Source: an uncultured Bacillota bacterium
GTDB lineage: Bacteria; Bacillota; Clostridia; Oscillospirales; Oscillospiraceae
DNA: 46,257 bases
Direction: 5' to 3'
Assembly (NCBI GenBank): GCA_947073765.1
Contig: CAMTMZ010000018.1
Coordinates: 1 to 46,257, forward strand
The notes under the pieces are model-generated. The model saw only the letters and a list, made by a program, of their open reading frames with translations, made no database searches and was not told the DNA's origin. Positions 1 through 6,966 of the stretch are shown one piece after another (position 1 is the first letter of the stretch; every line of letters begins with the position of its first letter). Both the position numbers and the translations under genes were made by a program.

Positions 1-1
1 T

Positions 2-241
2 GCGGCTCCTGCCGCCCCCGCCGCCGGTGAGACCGCCGTGAAGAGTCCCATGCCGGGCAACATCTTTAAGGTGGAGTGCTCTGTGGGTCAGGCTGTCAGC
101 GCGGGCGATGTGCTGGTGGTGCTGGAGGCTATGAAAATGGAGATTGAGGTGTCCGCCCCCGTGGCCGGCACCGTCAAGGCTGTGTCCGCCACCGTAGGCA
201 CCGCCGTAAACACCGATGACCTGCTGGTCACCATCGGTTGA
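2..241 (+). CDS. Biotin carboxyl carrier subunit of a sodium-pumping decarboxylase (3' part)
   Basis: The reading frame is open from the left edge, so the N-terminus lies outside the window. What remains is the end of an Ala/Pro-rich linker followed by a complete biotinyl domain of about 70 residues. The biotin-acceptor motif EAMKM is present and its Lys is the biotinylation site. In the glutaconyl-CoA, methylmalonyl-CoA and oxaloacetate decarboxylase family, this subunit carries CO2 on biotin from the carboxyltransferase to the membrane beta subunit. The beta subunit is encoded 15 bp downstream, so the two genes form an operon. The flexible Ala/Pro linker is typical of the gamma subunit of glutaconyl-CoA decarboxylase, but the substrate cannot be decided without the alpha subunit gene. 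Confidence 0.9.
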   Translation, partial: AAPAAPAAGETAVKSPMPGNIFKVECSVGQAVSAGDVLVVLEAMKMEIEVSAPVAGTVKAVSATVGTAVNTDDLLVTIG

Positions 242-256
242 AAGGAGGGGTAAAGT

Positions 257-1420
257 ATGGGATTTTTTGCTGAAGTTTTAGGTAAGATTTTTGGAGGTTC
301 CGGCTTTGCTTACCTCCCCGATGATTTCCGCCAGGTAATCATGATCGTCGTCGCCTGCCTGCTGCTCTATCTGGGCATCGGCAAGGGCTTTGAGCCCCTG
401 CTGATGGTGCCCATCGCCTTTGGCATGCTGCTGGCCAACCTGCCCATGACCGGGCTGATCAACGAGCCTGTCTATGACGCGGCTACTCACAGCGGCACCG
501 TAGGCTTTATGTGGGTGCTCTATCAGGGCGTCCAGTGGGCCATCTATCCGTCCATTATCTTCATGGGCATCGGAGCGATGACCGACTTTGGTCCCCTGCT
601 GGCCAACCCCACCTCCCTGCTGCTGGGCGCAGCCGCCCAGCTGGGTATCTTTGCCGCCTTCCTGATGGCTCTGGTGTTGGGCTTTGAGCCCGCTCAGGCC
701 GCCGCCATTGGCGTCATCGGCGGCGCCGACGGCCCGACTGCCATCCTGACGGCTTCCAAGCTGGCTACCAAGCTGCTGCCGGCCATCGCCATCGCGGCGT
801 ACTCCTACATGGCGCTGATCCCCATGATCCAGCCGCCTCTGATGAAGGCGATGACCACCAAGGAGATGCGCCAGGTCAAAATGAGCCAGCTGCGCCAGGT
901 GTCTAAGACCGAGAAGATTATCTTCCCCATCGCGGTTACCATCTTCGTAATTCTGCTCATCCCTGACACCGCTCCTCTGATTGGTATGCTCATGCTGGGT
1001 AACCTGTTCCGTGAGTGCGGCGTCACCGACCGCCTGTCCGACACCGCTCAGAACGCCCTCATCAACATCGTTACGATTCCCCTGGGATTGTCTGTGGGCT
1101 TCAAGGCTGTGTATGACAGCTTCTTGACCTGGGAGACCATCAAGATCGTCATCCTGGGCCTGACCGCCTTCATGCTGTCCACCGCCGGTGGCCTGTTGCT
1201 GGGCGACCTGATGTATATCCTGACCAAGGGTAAGGTCAATCCTCTGATTGGCTCCGCCGGCGTGTCCGCCGTGCCCATGGCCGCCCGCGTGTCTCAGAAC
1301 GTGGGGCAGAAGGAGAACCCCTCCAACTTCCTGCTCATGCACGCCATGGGCCCCAACGTGGCCGGCGTGATCGGCTCCGCCTGTGCGGCTGGTTTCATGA
1401 TTAAGGTGTTCGGCGGTTAA
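257..1420 (+). CDS. Sodium ion-translocating decarboxylase, beta subunit (OadB/GcdB/MmdB family)
   Basis: This 387-residue integral membrane protein has about nine or more hydrophobic segments. It matches the beta subunits of biotin-dependent decarboxylases, which decarboxylate carboxybiotin and couple this to Na+ export. The family signature GGADGPT is seen near residue 155; its Asp is the conserved Na+/proton-coupling residue in OadB. The length is usual for the family (about 370-430). The ATG is preceded by a strong AAAGGAGGGG ribosome site. It sits directly behind the biotin carrier gene and is closed by a strong terminator. With the pyruvate:ferredoxin oxidoreductase and CoA-transferase nearby, it fits amino-acid fermentation to butyrate through glutaconyl-CoA, but this is inferred from context. 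Confidence 0.93.
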   Translation: MGFFAEVLGKIFGGSGFAYLPDDFRQVIMIVVACLLLYLGIGKGFEPLLMVPIAFGMLLANLPMTGLINEPVYDAATHSGTVGFMWVLYQGVQWAIYPSIIFMGIGAMTDFGPLLANPTSLLLGAAAQLGIFAAFLMALVLGFEPAQAAAIGVIGGADGPTAILTASKLATKLLPAIAIAAYSYMALIPMIQPPLMKAMTTKEMRQVKMSQLRQVSKTEKIIFPIAVTIFVILLIPDTAPLIGMLMLGNLFRECGVTDRLSDTAQNALINIVTIPLGLSVGFKAVYDSFLTWETIKIVILGLTAFMLSTAGGLLLGDLMYILTKGKVNPLIGSAGVSAVPMAARVSQNVGQKENPSNFLLMHAMGPNVAGVIGSACAAGFMIKVFGG

Positions 1421-1435
1421 GCTATTCTGATCCGA

Positions 1436-1467
1436 AAAACCGGCGTGTCGAAAGATACGCCGGTTTT
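1436..1467 (+). terminator. Intrinsic terminator of the decarboxylase operon
   Basis: Arms at 1436-1449 and 1454-1467 pair over 14 bp with one G-T wobble around a GAAA tetraloop, and the right arm ends in TTTT. It begins 15 bp after the beta-subunit stop codon. Confidence 0.9.
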
Positions 1468-1525
1468 GTCATAAAAAGGGGATGTGACGGCTGGGAAAAA
1501 AACTTGAAAAAATGGGAAAATACTC

Positions 1526-1554
1526 TTGCAATTGGAGAAGAGCTGTGCTATAAT
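1526..1554 (+). promoter_or_regulatory. Sigma-A promoter of tRNA-Arg
   Basis: A -35 TTGCAA (1526-1531) and a perfect -10 TATAAT (1549-1554) are separated by 17 bp. The mature tRNA starts 35 bp after the -10 box. Confidence 0.85.
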
Positions 1555-1589
1555 AAGCAAGCTGTCGAAGTGAGATCCTTTAGCAGTAT

Positions 1590-1666
1590 GCGGCTGTAGC
1601 TCAGTTGGATAGAGTGACTGGCTACGAACCAGTAGGTCGGGGGTTCGAATCCCTTCAGCCGTACCA
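1590..1666 (+). tRNA. tRNA-Arg (anticodon ACG)
   Basis: The full cloverleaf is visible. The acceptor stem GCGGCTG pairs with CAGCCGT, the anticodon stem ACTGG/CCAGT encloses the loop CTACGAA (anticodon ACG), and the T loop is GTTCGAATC. CCA is encoded at 1664-1666. A consensus promoter and a strong terminator flank it, so it is a single-gene transcription unit. Confidence 0.97.
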
Positions 1667-1667
1667 C

Positions 1668-1705
1668 GTCGGAGTAAGCGTCATATCGCTTGCTCCGACT
1701 TTTTT
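1668..1705 (+). terminator. Intrinsic terminator of tRNA-Arg
   Basis: A 13-bp stem (1668-1680 with 1687-1699, one wobble pair) has a 6-nt loop and is followed by six T. Confidence 0.92.
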
Positions 1706-1937
1706 AAAAGTCAAAGAGTACTCATTGTGCTCCTCCTCTCTAAACCGGACCCGCTGATAGGCTCCGGTTCGGGTGCGGACTAGTAAAGCCTCATAAACGA
1801 CCCTGCCTGATCTGAACAGGCTATTGTCAGTTGTCGGATTCGGCAGGATTGTTCATTTTCCAGAGCTCTTGATATGTCAAGAGGTTTTTAGACTTTTCTG
1901 CTTTTGGATAATCGACGATATGATTGAGTAATATGAA
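1706..1937. other. Intergenic stretch with no gene recognised
   Basis: No coding frame, RNA gene or repeat can be supported here. A small hairpin (CTCTTGA 1866-1872 with TCAAGAG 1877-1883) followed by GTTTTT could be a weak plus-strand terminator. The stretch separates tRNA-Arg from the convergent CoA-transferase operon. Confidence 0.5.
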
Positions 1938-1986
1938 ACCGCAGCAGCGCCACAGGCTTGTTGAAAGCCTGTGGCGCTGCTGCGGT
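1938..1986 (-). terminator. Long perfect hairpin ending the leftward PFOR/CoA-transferase operon
   Basis: Two 22-nt arms (1938-1959 and 1965-1986) are exact reverse complements around the 5-nt loop GTTGA. The hairpin lies 28 bp beyond the CoA-transferase stop. The T tract after it on the minus strand is short (TTTC), so it may act as an RNA-stabilising 3' hairpin as much as a classic terminator. Confidence 0.7.
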
Positions 1987-2013
1987 CGAAAATGTTACGG
2001 CAAGGGATAAGTA

Positions 2014-3354
2014 CTATCTTTTTTGTGAGCGGCGCCATATTTTCATGCGTTGCGCGTCTCGGATCAAATCTTCCCGGAAATCTGGGTGTGCGATTGAAAT
2101 GATACGCTCCGCCCGTTCCCAGGTTGAGGCCCCCTTGAGGTTCACCATGCCGTACTCGGTGACCAGGTAGTGGAGATTGCACCGGGTGTCCGTCACCACA
2201 GACCCCTCCTTGAGGACCGGGCAAATCCGGCTTTTCAGGGTGCCGTCCTTATCAGTCGTTGTGGAGGAGCAGCAGATAAAACTTTTGCCTCCCTTGGACA
2301 GATAAGCGCCCAGCACAAAGTCTTGCTGCCCCCCGGAGCCGCTGATGTGGCGGATTCCTGAGCTCTCCGCATTTACCTGGCCAAACAAGTCCACATCCAC
2401 CGCATTATTGATGGAGATAAAATGATCCAACTGGGCAATTGTGCGGGCATCGTTGGTATAGCCCACAGAGGCGGCAAAGCAGTCCGGATTCTCCCGCAGA
2501 TAGTCGTAGAGCTTCTGTGTCCCCGCACCAAAGGCATACACCTGCCGCCCGGTATCAATGGCCTTTCTGCGGCCGGTAATTTTTCCGGCCATGGCCATAT
2601 CCACAAAGGCGTCTACATACATCTCTGTATGGACACCAAGGTCCTTCAAGTCCGATTGCGCAATAAGTGATCCCACGGCGTTGGGCATTCCCCCAATCCC
2701 CAGCTGGAGACAGGCTCCGTCCGGAATCTGAGAGACGATCAGACTGGCAACTTTGCGGTCCACATCCGACGCAGGCGCGGCGGGCAGTTCCTGCAGAGGA
2801 GGATTGTCCCCCTCGACCACCATGTCAACTTGACTGATGTGGATGCGCGCGTCCTCTCCCCCGCAGCAGCGGGGGTAGTTGACGTTGACCTCCAGAATGG
2901 TCACCTCCGCCCGTTCAAACAGAGCCCGCAGGTGGGAGGCGTTCAAGCCGCAGCTGAAATATCCATCCTCATCCATGGGAGACACCTGGACCATGGCCAC
3001 ATGGACTGAATCCACATTTTCCTGATAGTAGCGGGGCAGCTCTGAGTAGCGCAGCGGAATATAATAGGCCACGCCCTCGTCTATGAGCCTGCGCTCCAGT
3101 CCACCCATGTGCCAGGAGTTCCAGATAAAGTGCTCCGCGGTATCCGGAACCGAAAGGATAGCGGGACGGGACATAAGCACTGCCCCCCGCACCTTTACGT
3201 CAAAAAGCTGGTGATACCGGGCGGCCAGGGCCCGATCCAGCGCGTCCGGTGCACAGGTACACCAGCCGTAGTCGATCCAATCTCCGCTTTTGACGACTTG
3301 AACCGCCTCTCCGGCGGAACGGAGCCTGGCCTGATATTCCCTTTGATAATCCAT
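2014..3354 (-). CDS. Butyryl-CoA:acetate CoA-transferase-type protein (acetyl-CoA hydrolase/transferase family)
   Basis: This 446-residue protein matches the family I CoA-transferases that include 4-hydroxybutyrate and butyryl-CoA:acetate CoA-transferases. Visible landmarks are [10 protein letters not shown] at 219-228, HTEMY at 242-246 (the Glu corresponds to the catalytic Glu of the 4-hydroxybutyrate enzyme) and the CoA-binding loop SGSGGQQDF at 338-346. In gut butyrate producers this enzyme moves CoA from butyryl-CoA to acetate, giving butyrate and acetyl-CoA. The gene starts at an ATG behind AGAGGAGAAATC. It lies 39 bp downstream of the pyruvate:ferredoxin oxidoreductase gene in the same direction, so both are probably co-transcribed. 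The exact acyl donor (butyryl-, 4-hydroxybutyryl- or propionyl-CoA) cannot be read from the sequence. Confidence 0.85.
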   Translation of the reverse strand: MDYQREYQARLRSAGEAVQVVKSGDWIDYGWCTCAPDALDRALAARYHQLFDVKVRGAVLMSRPAILSVPDTAEHFIWNSWHMGGLERRLIDEGVAYYIPLRYSELPRYYQENVDSVHVAMVQVSPMDEDGYFSCGLNASHLRALFERAEVTILEVNVNYPRCCGGEDARIHISQVDMVVEGDNPPLQELPAAPASDVDRKVASLIVSQIPDGACLQLGIGGMPNAVGSLIAQSDLKDLGVHTEMYVDAFVDMAMAGKITGRRKAIDTGRQVYAFGAGTQKLYDYLRENPDCFAASVGYTNDARTIAQLDHFISINNAVDVDLFGQVNAESSGIRHISGSGGQQDFVLGAYLSKGGKSFICCSSTTTDKDGTLKSRICPVLKEGSVVTDTRCNLHYLVTEYGMVNLKGASTWERAERIISIAHPDFREDLIRDAQRMKIWRRSQKR

Positions 3355-3393
3355 GATTTCTCCTCTTCCGTATTAGTGCGTCCAGGCGGCGTG

Positions 3394-6300
3394 TCAATCC
3401 TGCTGAGCCAGCCTCTGGTAGGACGCATATCGGAGCTTGGCTTCACGCTCCGCCTGTTCAAACAGGACCCTGGCATTTTCCGGGAATGCGTTCTGGAGCG
3501 CGGCATAGCGCACCTCACCCTCCAGGAACTGCTGAAAGTCCAGCGTGGGCTCTTTAGAGTCCAGTGTAAACTTACCGCTCTCCTTGGAGGGATCATACCG
3601 GTACAGCGGCCAATATCCGGCCTCCACCGCCCGCTTCATCTCCGCCTGGGACTGATGCATGCCGGATTTGATGCCGTGGTTGATACAGGGGGCGTAGGCG
3701 ATCACCAGCGAAGGGCCAGGGAAGGCCTCCGCCTCCGTGATGGCCTTCATCAGTTGGTTTGGGTCGGCGCCCATGGCGACGCTGGCGACATAACAGTTTC
3801 CATAGGCCATCATCATCTTGCCCAGATCCTTCTTGCTGCTGCTCTTGCCGGCTGCCTGGAACTGCGCCACCGCCCCCAGCGGCGTAGCCTTGCTGCTCTG
3901 GCCGCCGGTATTGGAATATACCTCCGTATCCACCACAAGAATGTTGATGTCCTCACCCATGGCGATTACATGGTCAAGACCGCCAAAGCCGATGTCGTAG
4001 GCCCAGCCGTCTCCGCCGTACATCCAGACGGGCTGCTTGGCCATATGCTCCGGGTGGCGGAGGATCAAGGTCTGTAGCTCGCCGGCGCGGCCTGAGAGTG
4101 CGCAGTCCTTCAGGGCGGCGATCAGTCTTTCAGAGGCGGGCATGGACGCATTCACGTCGGAGAACGTGTCCAGCCACTCTGTGATGGCTGGATTCAGGGA
4201 GGGTTCCAGCGCCTTCAGCTCCTCGATCCACGCACGGACCTTGTGCCGCTGCTGCTTCACCGAGAGATACATCCCCAGGCAGAATTCCGCATTGTTTTCA
4301 AACAGGGAGTTGCTCCAGGCGGGGCCCCGCCCCTCTTTGCTGACAGTATAGGGAATAGAGGGCATTGCCGCGCCCCAGGCCTGAGAACAGCCGGTGGCGT
4401 TGGCCCAATACATGCGGTCACCGTAAAGCTGGGTCAGGAGCTTCGCGTAGGGGGTCTCCCCACAGCCGGCACAGGCACCGGAGAACTCGCACAGAGGTTG
4501 GCGGAACTGGCTGCCCTTGACTGTTTCAGCCTGAAATACATCCTTGTCGCAGATTGTCAGGCCGTATTCCCAAGCTGGGGTGACAGACAGCTCACGGGTC
4601 ACCGTCTCCATCCGCAGGGCTTTGCCCGCCATGGGGCAGGACGCGGCGCAGCAGCCGCAGCCGGTGCAGTCCATTTCGCTGATCTGAAGGGAGAAGGAAT
4701 AACCATTTGCTCCCTTCGCGGGAACAGTGATAAAGTCCTTCGGTGCGTTGGCCGCCTCCTCTTCGTTCAGCAGATAGGGGCGGATGACGGCGTGGGGACA
4801 GACAAAGGAGCAGCGATTGCACTGGATGCAGGTGGCGCTGTCCCAAACGGGGAGCTGGGCCGCGATGCCGCGCTTTTCATAGGCGGTGGTGCCCAGCGGC
4901 ATGGTGCCGTCCTCATAGCCGATAAAGGTGGAAACCGGAAGCTCGTCGCCCTTTTGTGCGTTGCAGGGCCGCAGGATATTCCGGATAAAGTCGGGGACCT
5001 CTTTTTCCTCCGGTTCGGGGGTATCGGCGCAGGTCCTCCAGCTTTCCGGAATTGGGACCTCCACCACAGACTCCGTGCCTTTGTCGATCGCGGCCAGATT
5101 CTTCTGGACTACCGCTTCACCCTTCTTTGCAAAGGACTTTTCCGCCGCCTTTTTCATGTAAACGATGGCCTCTTCCTGGGGGATGATATTGGCCAGACGG
5201 AAAAAAGCCGCCTGCAGGACCATACTGGCATGGCCGCCCAGCCCCAGGAGCTGGGCAATGGAGTTGGCGTCGATAATGTACAGCTTCGCCTGCTTTTCCG
5301 CCAGCCCACGCTTCACCTGGCCGGGCAGCATAGCGTCCAGCTCCTCCGGCGTCCAGCGGCAGTTCAGCAAAAAGGTGCCTCCGGCTTTCAGCTCGGAAAC
5401 GATATCATATTTGCCAAGGAAGGACTGGTTGTGGCAGGCTATGAAATCCGCCTCCTTTACCAAATAGGAGGAGAGAATTGGTTCATCGCCAAAGCGCAGG
5501 TGGCTGCGGGTGATACCAAAGGACTTTTTGGTGTCGTACTCAAAGTAGGCCTGAGTAAACAGATCGGTGTTGTTTCCAATGATCTTAATGGAGTTTTTAT
5601 TGGCGCCTACGGTGCCGTCGCTGCCCAGACCCCAAAACTTGCAGCTGACCATCTTTTTGTGGGAGAGCGGCAGGCTGGGGCCGACGGGAAGGGAGCGATG
5701 GGTCACATCGTCCTCGATGCCGACAGCAAAGCCGTTCATGGGGACATCCTGAAGCAGATGGTCAAATACCGCTTTGATCTGCGCTGGCGTGGTATCTTTG
5801 GAGGCCAGTCCATACCGGCCGCCGCAGATATACGGGGCATCCTTGCGGTTGGCGAAAGCCGAGCAGACCGCAAGGTACAGCGGCTCTCCTGGGGCCCCCA
5901 TCTCCTTGCACCGGTCCAGAACGGCGATTTTTTTGACAGTTTCAGGCAGCGCCTTCAAGAAATGCGCGGCAGAGAACGGGTTGAACAGGTGCACCTGCAG
6001 GAACCCCACCTTTTCCCCCAGCCCGTTCAGGTACTGTGCCGTCTCCCGGGCGGCCCCGCTGACTGAGCCCATGGCAACCACGACACGTTCGGCGTCCGGC
6101 GCGCCGTAGTAGTTAAAGAGATGGTAGTCCTCCCCGGTCACCGCGTTGATCTGGGCCATATAGTCCTCCACCACGGCCGGAAGGGCGTCATAGAAGGGAT
6201 TGTTGGCCTCCCGGAACTGGAAATAGACGTCCGGATTCTGCACCGTGTTCCGCAGGGAGGGGTGATAGGGGTTCAGGGCGGATTCACGGAAACTGCGCAC

Positions 6301-6900
6301 CGCGCCCCAGTCCAGCATCTTTCCAAATTCCTCATAGGGAATGGCGCGGATTTTCTGGATCTCGTGGGAGGTGCGGAAGCCGTCGAAAAAGTGCAGGAAA
6401 GGAATGCGCGTTTTAACAGCGGCCAGATGGGCGATGCCGGCCAGATCCATAACCTCCTGCACGCTGCCTGTGGACAGCATGGCAAACCCGGTCTGGCGGC
6501 AGTTCATCACGTCGCTGTGATCGCCGAAAATGGACATGGCATGGGTGCCCACCGTGCGGGAGGCCACATGGAGTACGGCCGGCTGGCGTGTGCCGCTGAT
6601 TCGGTGCATGGTGGGGATCATCAGCATCAGCCCCTGCGAGGAGGTAAACGTGGTTGCCAGGGAGCCGGCTTCCAGCGCGCCGTGCACCGCGCCGATGGCT
6701 CCCGCCTCCGACTGCATCTCCACCAGGGTGACTGGCTGGGTATACAGGTTCTTCCGGCCGTTGGCGGCCCACTCGTCCGTTTTTTCCGCCATGGGGGAGG
6801 AGGGCGTGATGGGGTAGATCGCAGCGACCTCAGAGAAGGCATATGCCACATATGCGGCAGCTTCGTTGCCGTCTACAACTATGATTTTATCGTTGTGCAT
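3394..6900 (-). CDS. nifJ: Pyruvate:ferredoxin (flavodoxin) oxidoreductase, single-chain
   Basis: This cytoplasmic enzyme oxidises pyruvate with CoA to acetyl-CoA and CO2, reducing ferredoxin. The 1168-residue chain has the usual length and domain order: an N-terminal pyrimidine-binding domain (YPITPSSPMAE), a gamma domain (GLGSDGTVGANK), two 4Fe-4S motifs (CIQCNRCSFVCP and CTGCGCCAASCP), and the C-terminal thiamine-diphosphate domain with GDGWAYDIG and DTEVYSNTGGQSS. I chose the ATG at 6900 because AAAGGA sits 9 nt upstream; a GTG and a TTG lie 6 and 9 nt further out. It follows the beta-galactosidase gene and precedes the CoA-transferase, supplying acetyl-CoA and reduced ferredoxin for fermentation. 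Confidence 0.97.
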   Translation of the reverse strand: MHNDKIIVVDGNEAAAYVAYAFSEVAAIYPITPSSPMAEKTDEWAANGRKNLYTQPVTLVEMQSEAGAIGAVHGALEAGSLATTFTSSQGLMLMIPTMHRISGTRQPAVLHVASRTVGTHAMSIFGDHSDVMNCRQTGFAMLSTGSVQEVMDLAGIAHLAAVKTRIPFLHFFDGFRTSHEIQKIRAIPYEEFGKMLDWGAVRSFRESALNPYHPSLRNTVQNPDVYFQFREANNPFYDALPAVVEDYMAQINAVTGEDYHLFNYYGAPDAERVVVAMGSVSGAARETAQYLNGLGEKVGFLQVHLFNPFSAAHFLKALPETVKKIAVLDRCKEMGAPGEPLYLAVCSAFANRKDAPYICGGRYGLASKDTTPAQIKAVFDHLLQDVPMNGFAVGIEDDVTHRSLPVGPSLPLSHKKMVSCKFWGLGSDGTVGANKNSIKIIGNNTDLFTQAYFEYDTKKSFGITRSHLRFGDEPILSSYLVKEADFIACHNQSFLGKYDIVSELKAGGTFLLNCRWTPEELDAMLPGQVKRGLAEKQAKLYIIDANSIAQLLGLGGHASMVLQAAFFRLANIIPQEEAIVYMKKAAEKSFAKKGEAVVQKNLAAIDKGTESVVEVPIPESWRTCADTPEPEEKEVPDFIRNILRPCNAQKGDELPVSTFIGYEDGTMPLGTTAYEKRGIAAQLPVWDSATCIQCNRCSFVCPHAVIRPYLLNEEEAANAPKDFITVPAKGANGYSFSLQISEMDCTGCGCCAASCPMAGKALRMETVTRELSVTPAWEYGLTICDKDVFQAETVKGSQFRQPLCEFSGACAGCGETPYAKLLTQLYGDRMYWANATGCSQAWGAAMPSIPYTVSKEGRGPAWSNSLFENNAEFCLGMYLSVKQQRHKVRAWIEELKALEPSLNPAITEWLDTFSDVNASMPASERLIAALKDCALSGRAGELQTLILRHPEHMAKQPVWMYGGDGWAYDIGFGGLDHVIAMGEDINILVVDTEVYSNTGGQSSKATPLGAVAQFQAAGKSSSKKDLGKMMMAYGNCYVASVAMGADPNQLMKAITEAEAFPGPSLVIAYAPCINHGIKSGMHQSQAEMKRAVEAGYWPLYRYDPSKESGKFTLDSKEPTLDFQQFLEGEVRYAALQNAFPENARVLFEQAEREAKLRYASYQRLAQQD

Positions 6901-6966
6901 TTTCACCAATCCTTTCTCTCCTTTATATCGTCCGCATGGGCAAAAACATAATGGGCAAAGCGCAAT

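Noticed and set aside
278-1342. Long open frame antisense to the decarboxylase beta subunit
   Set aside because: His/Gln/Gly-rich product mirrors the transmembrane codons of the real gene; no ribosome site or family match.
4243-6066. 607-codon frame antisense to the pyruvate:ferredoxin oxidoreductase
   Set aside because: It lies wholly within the PFOR gene on the other strand and shows no domain; high GC content keeps antisense frames open.
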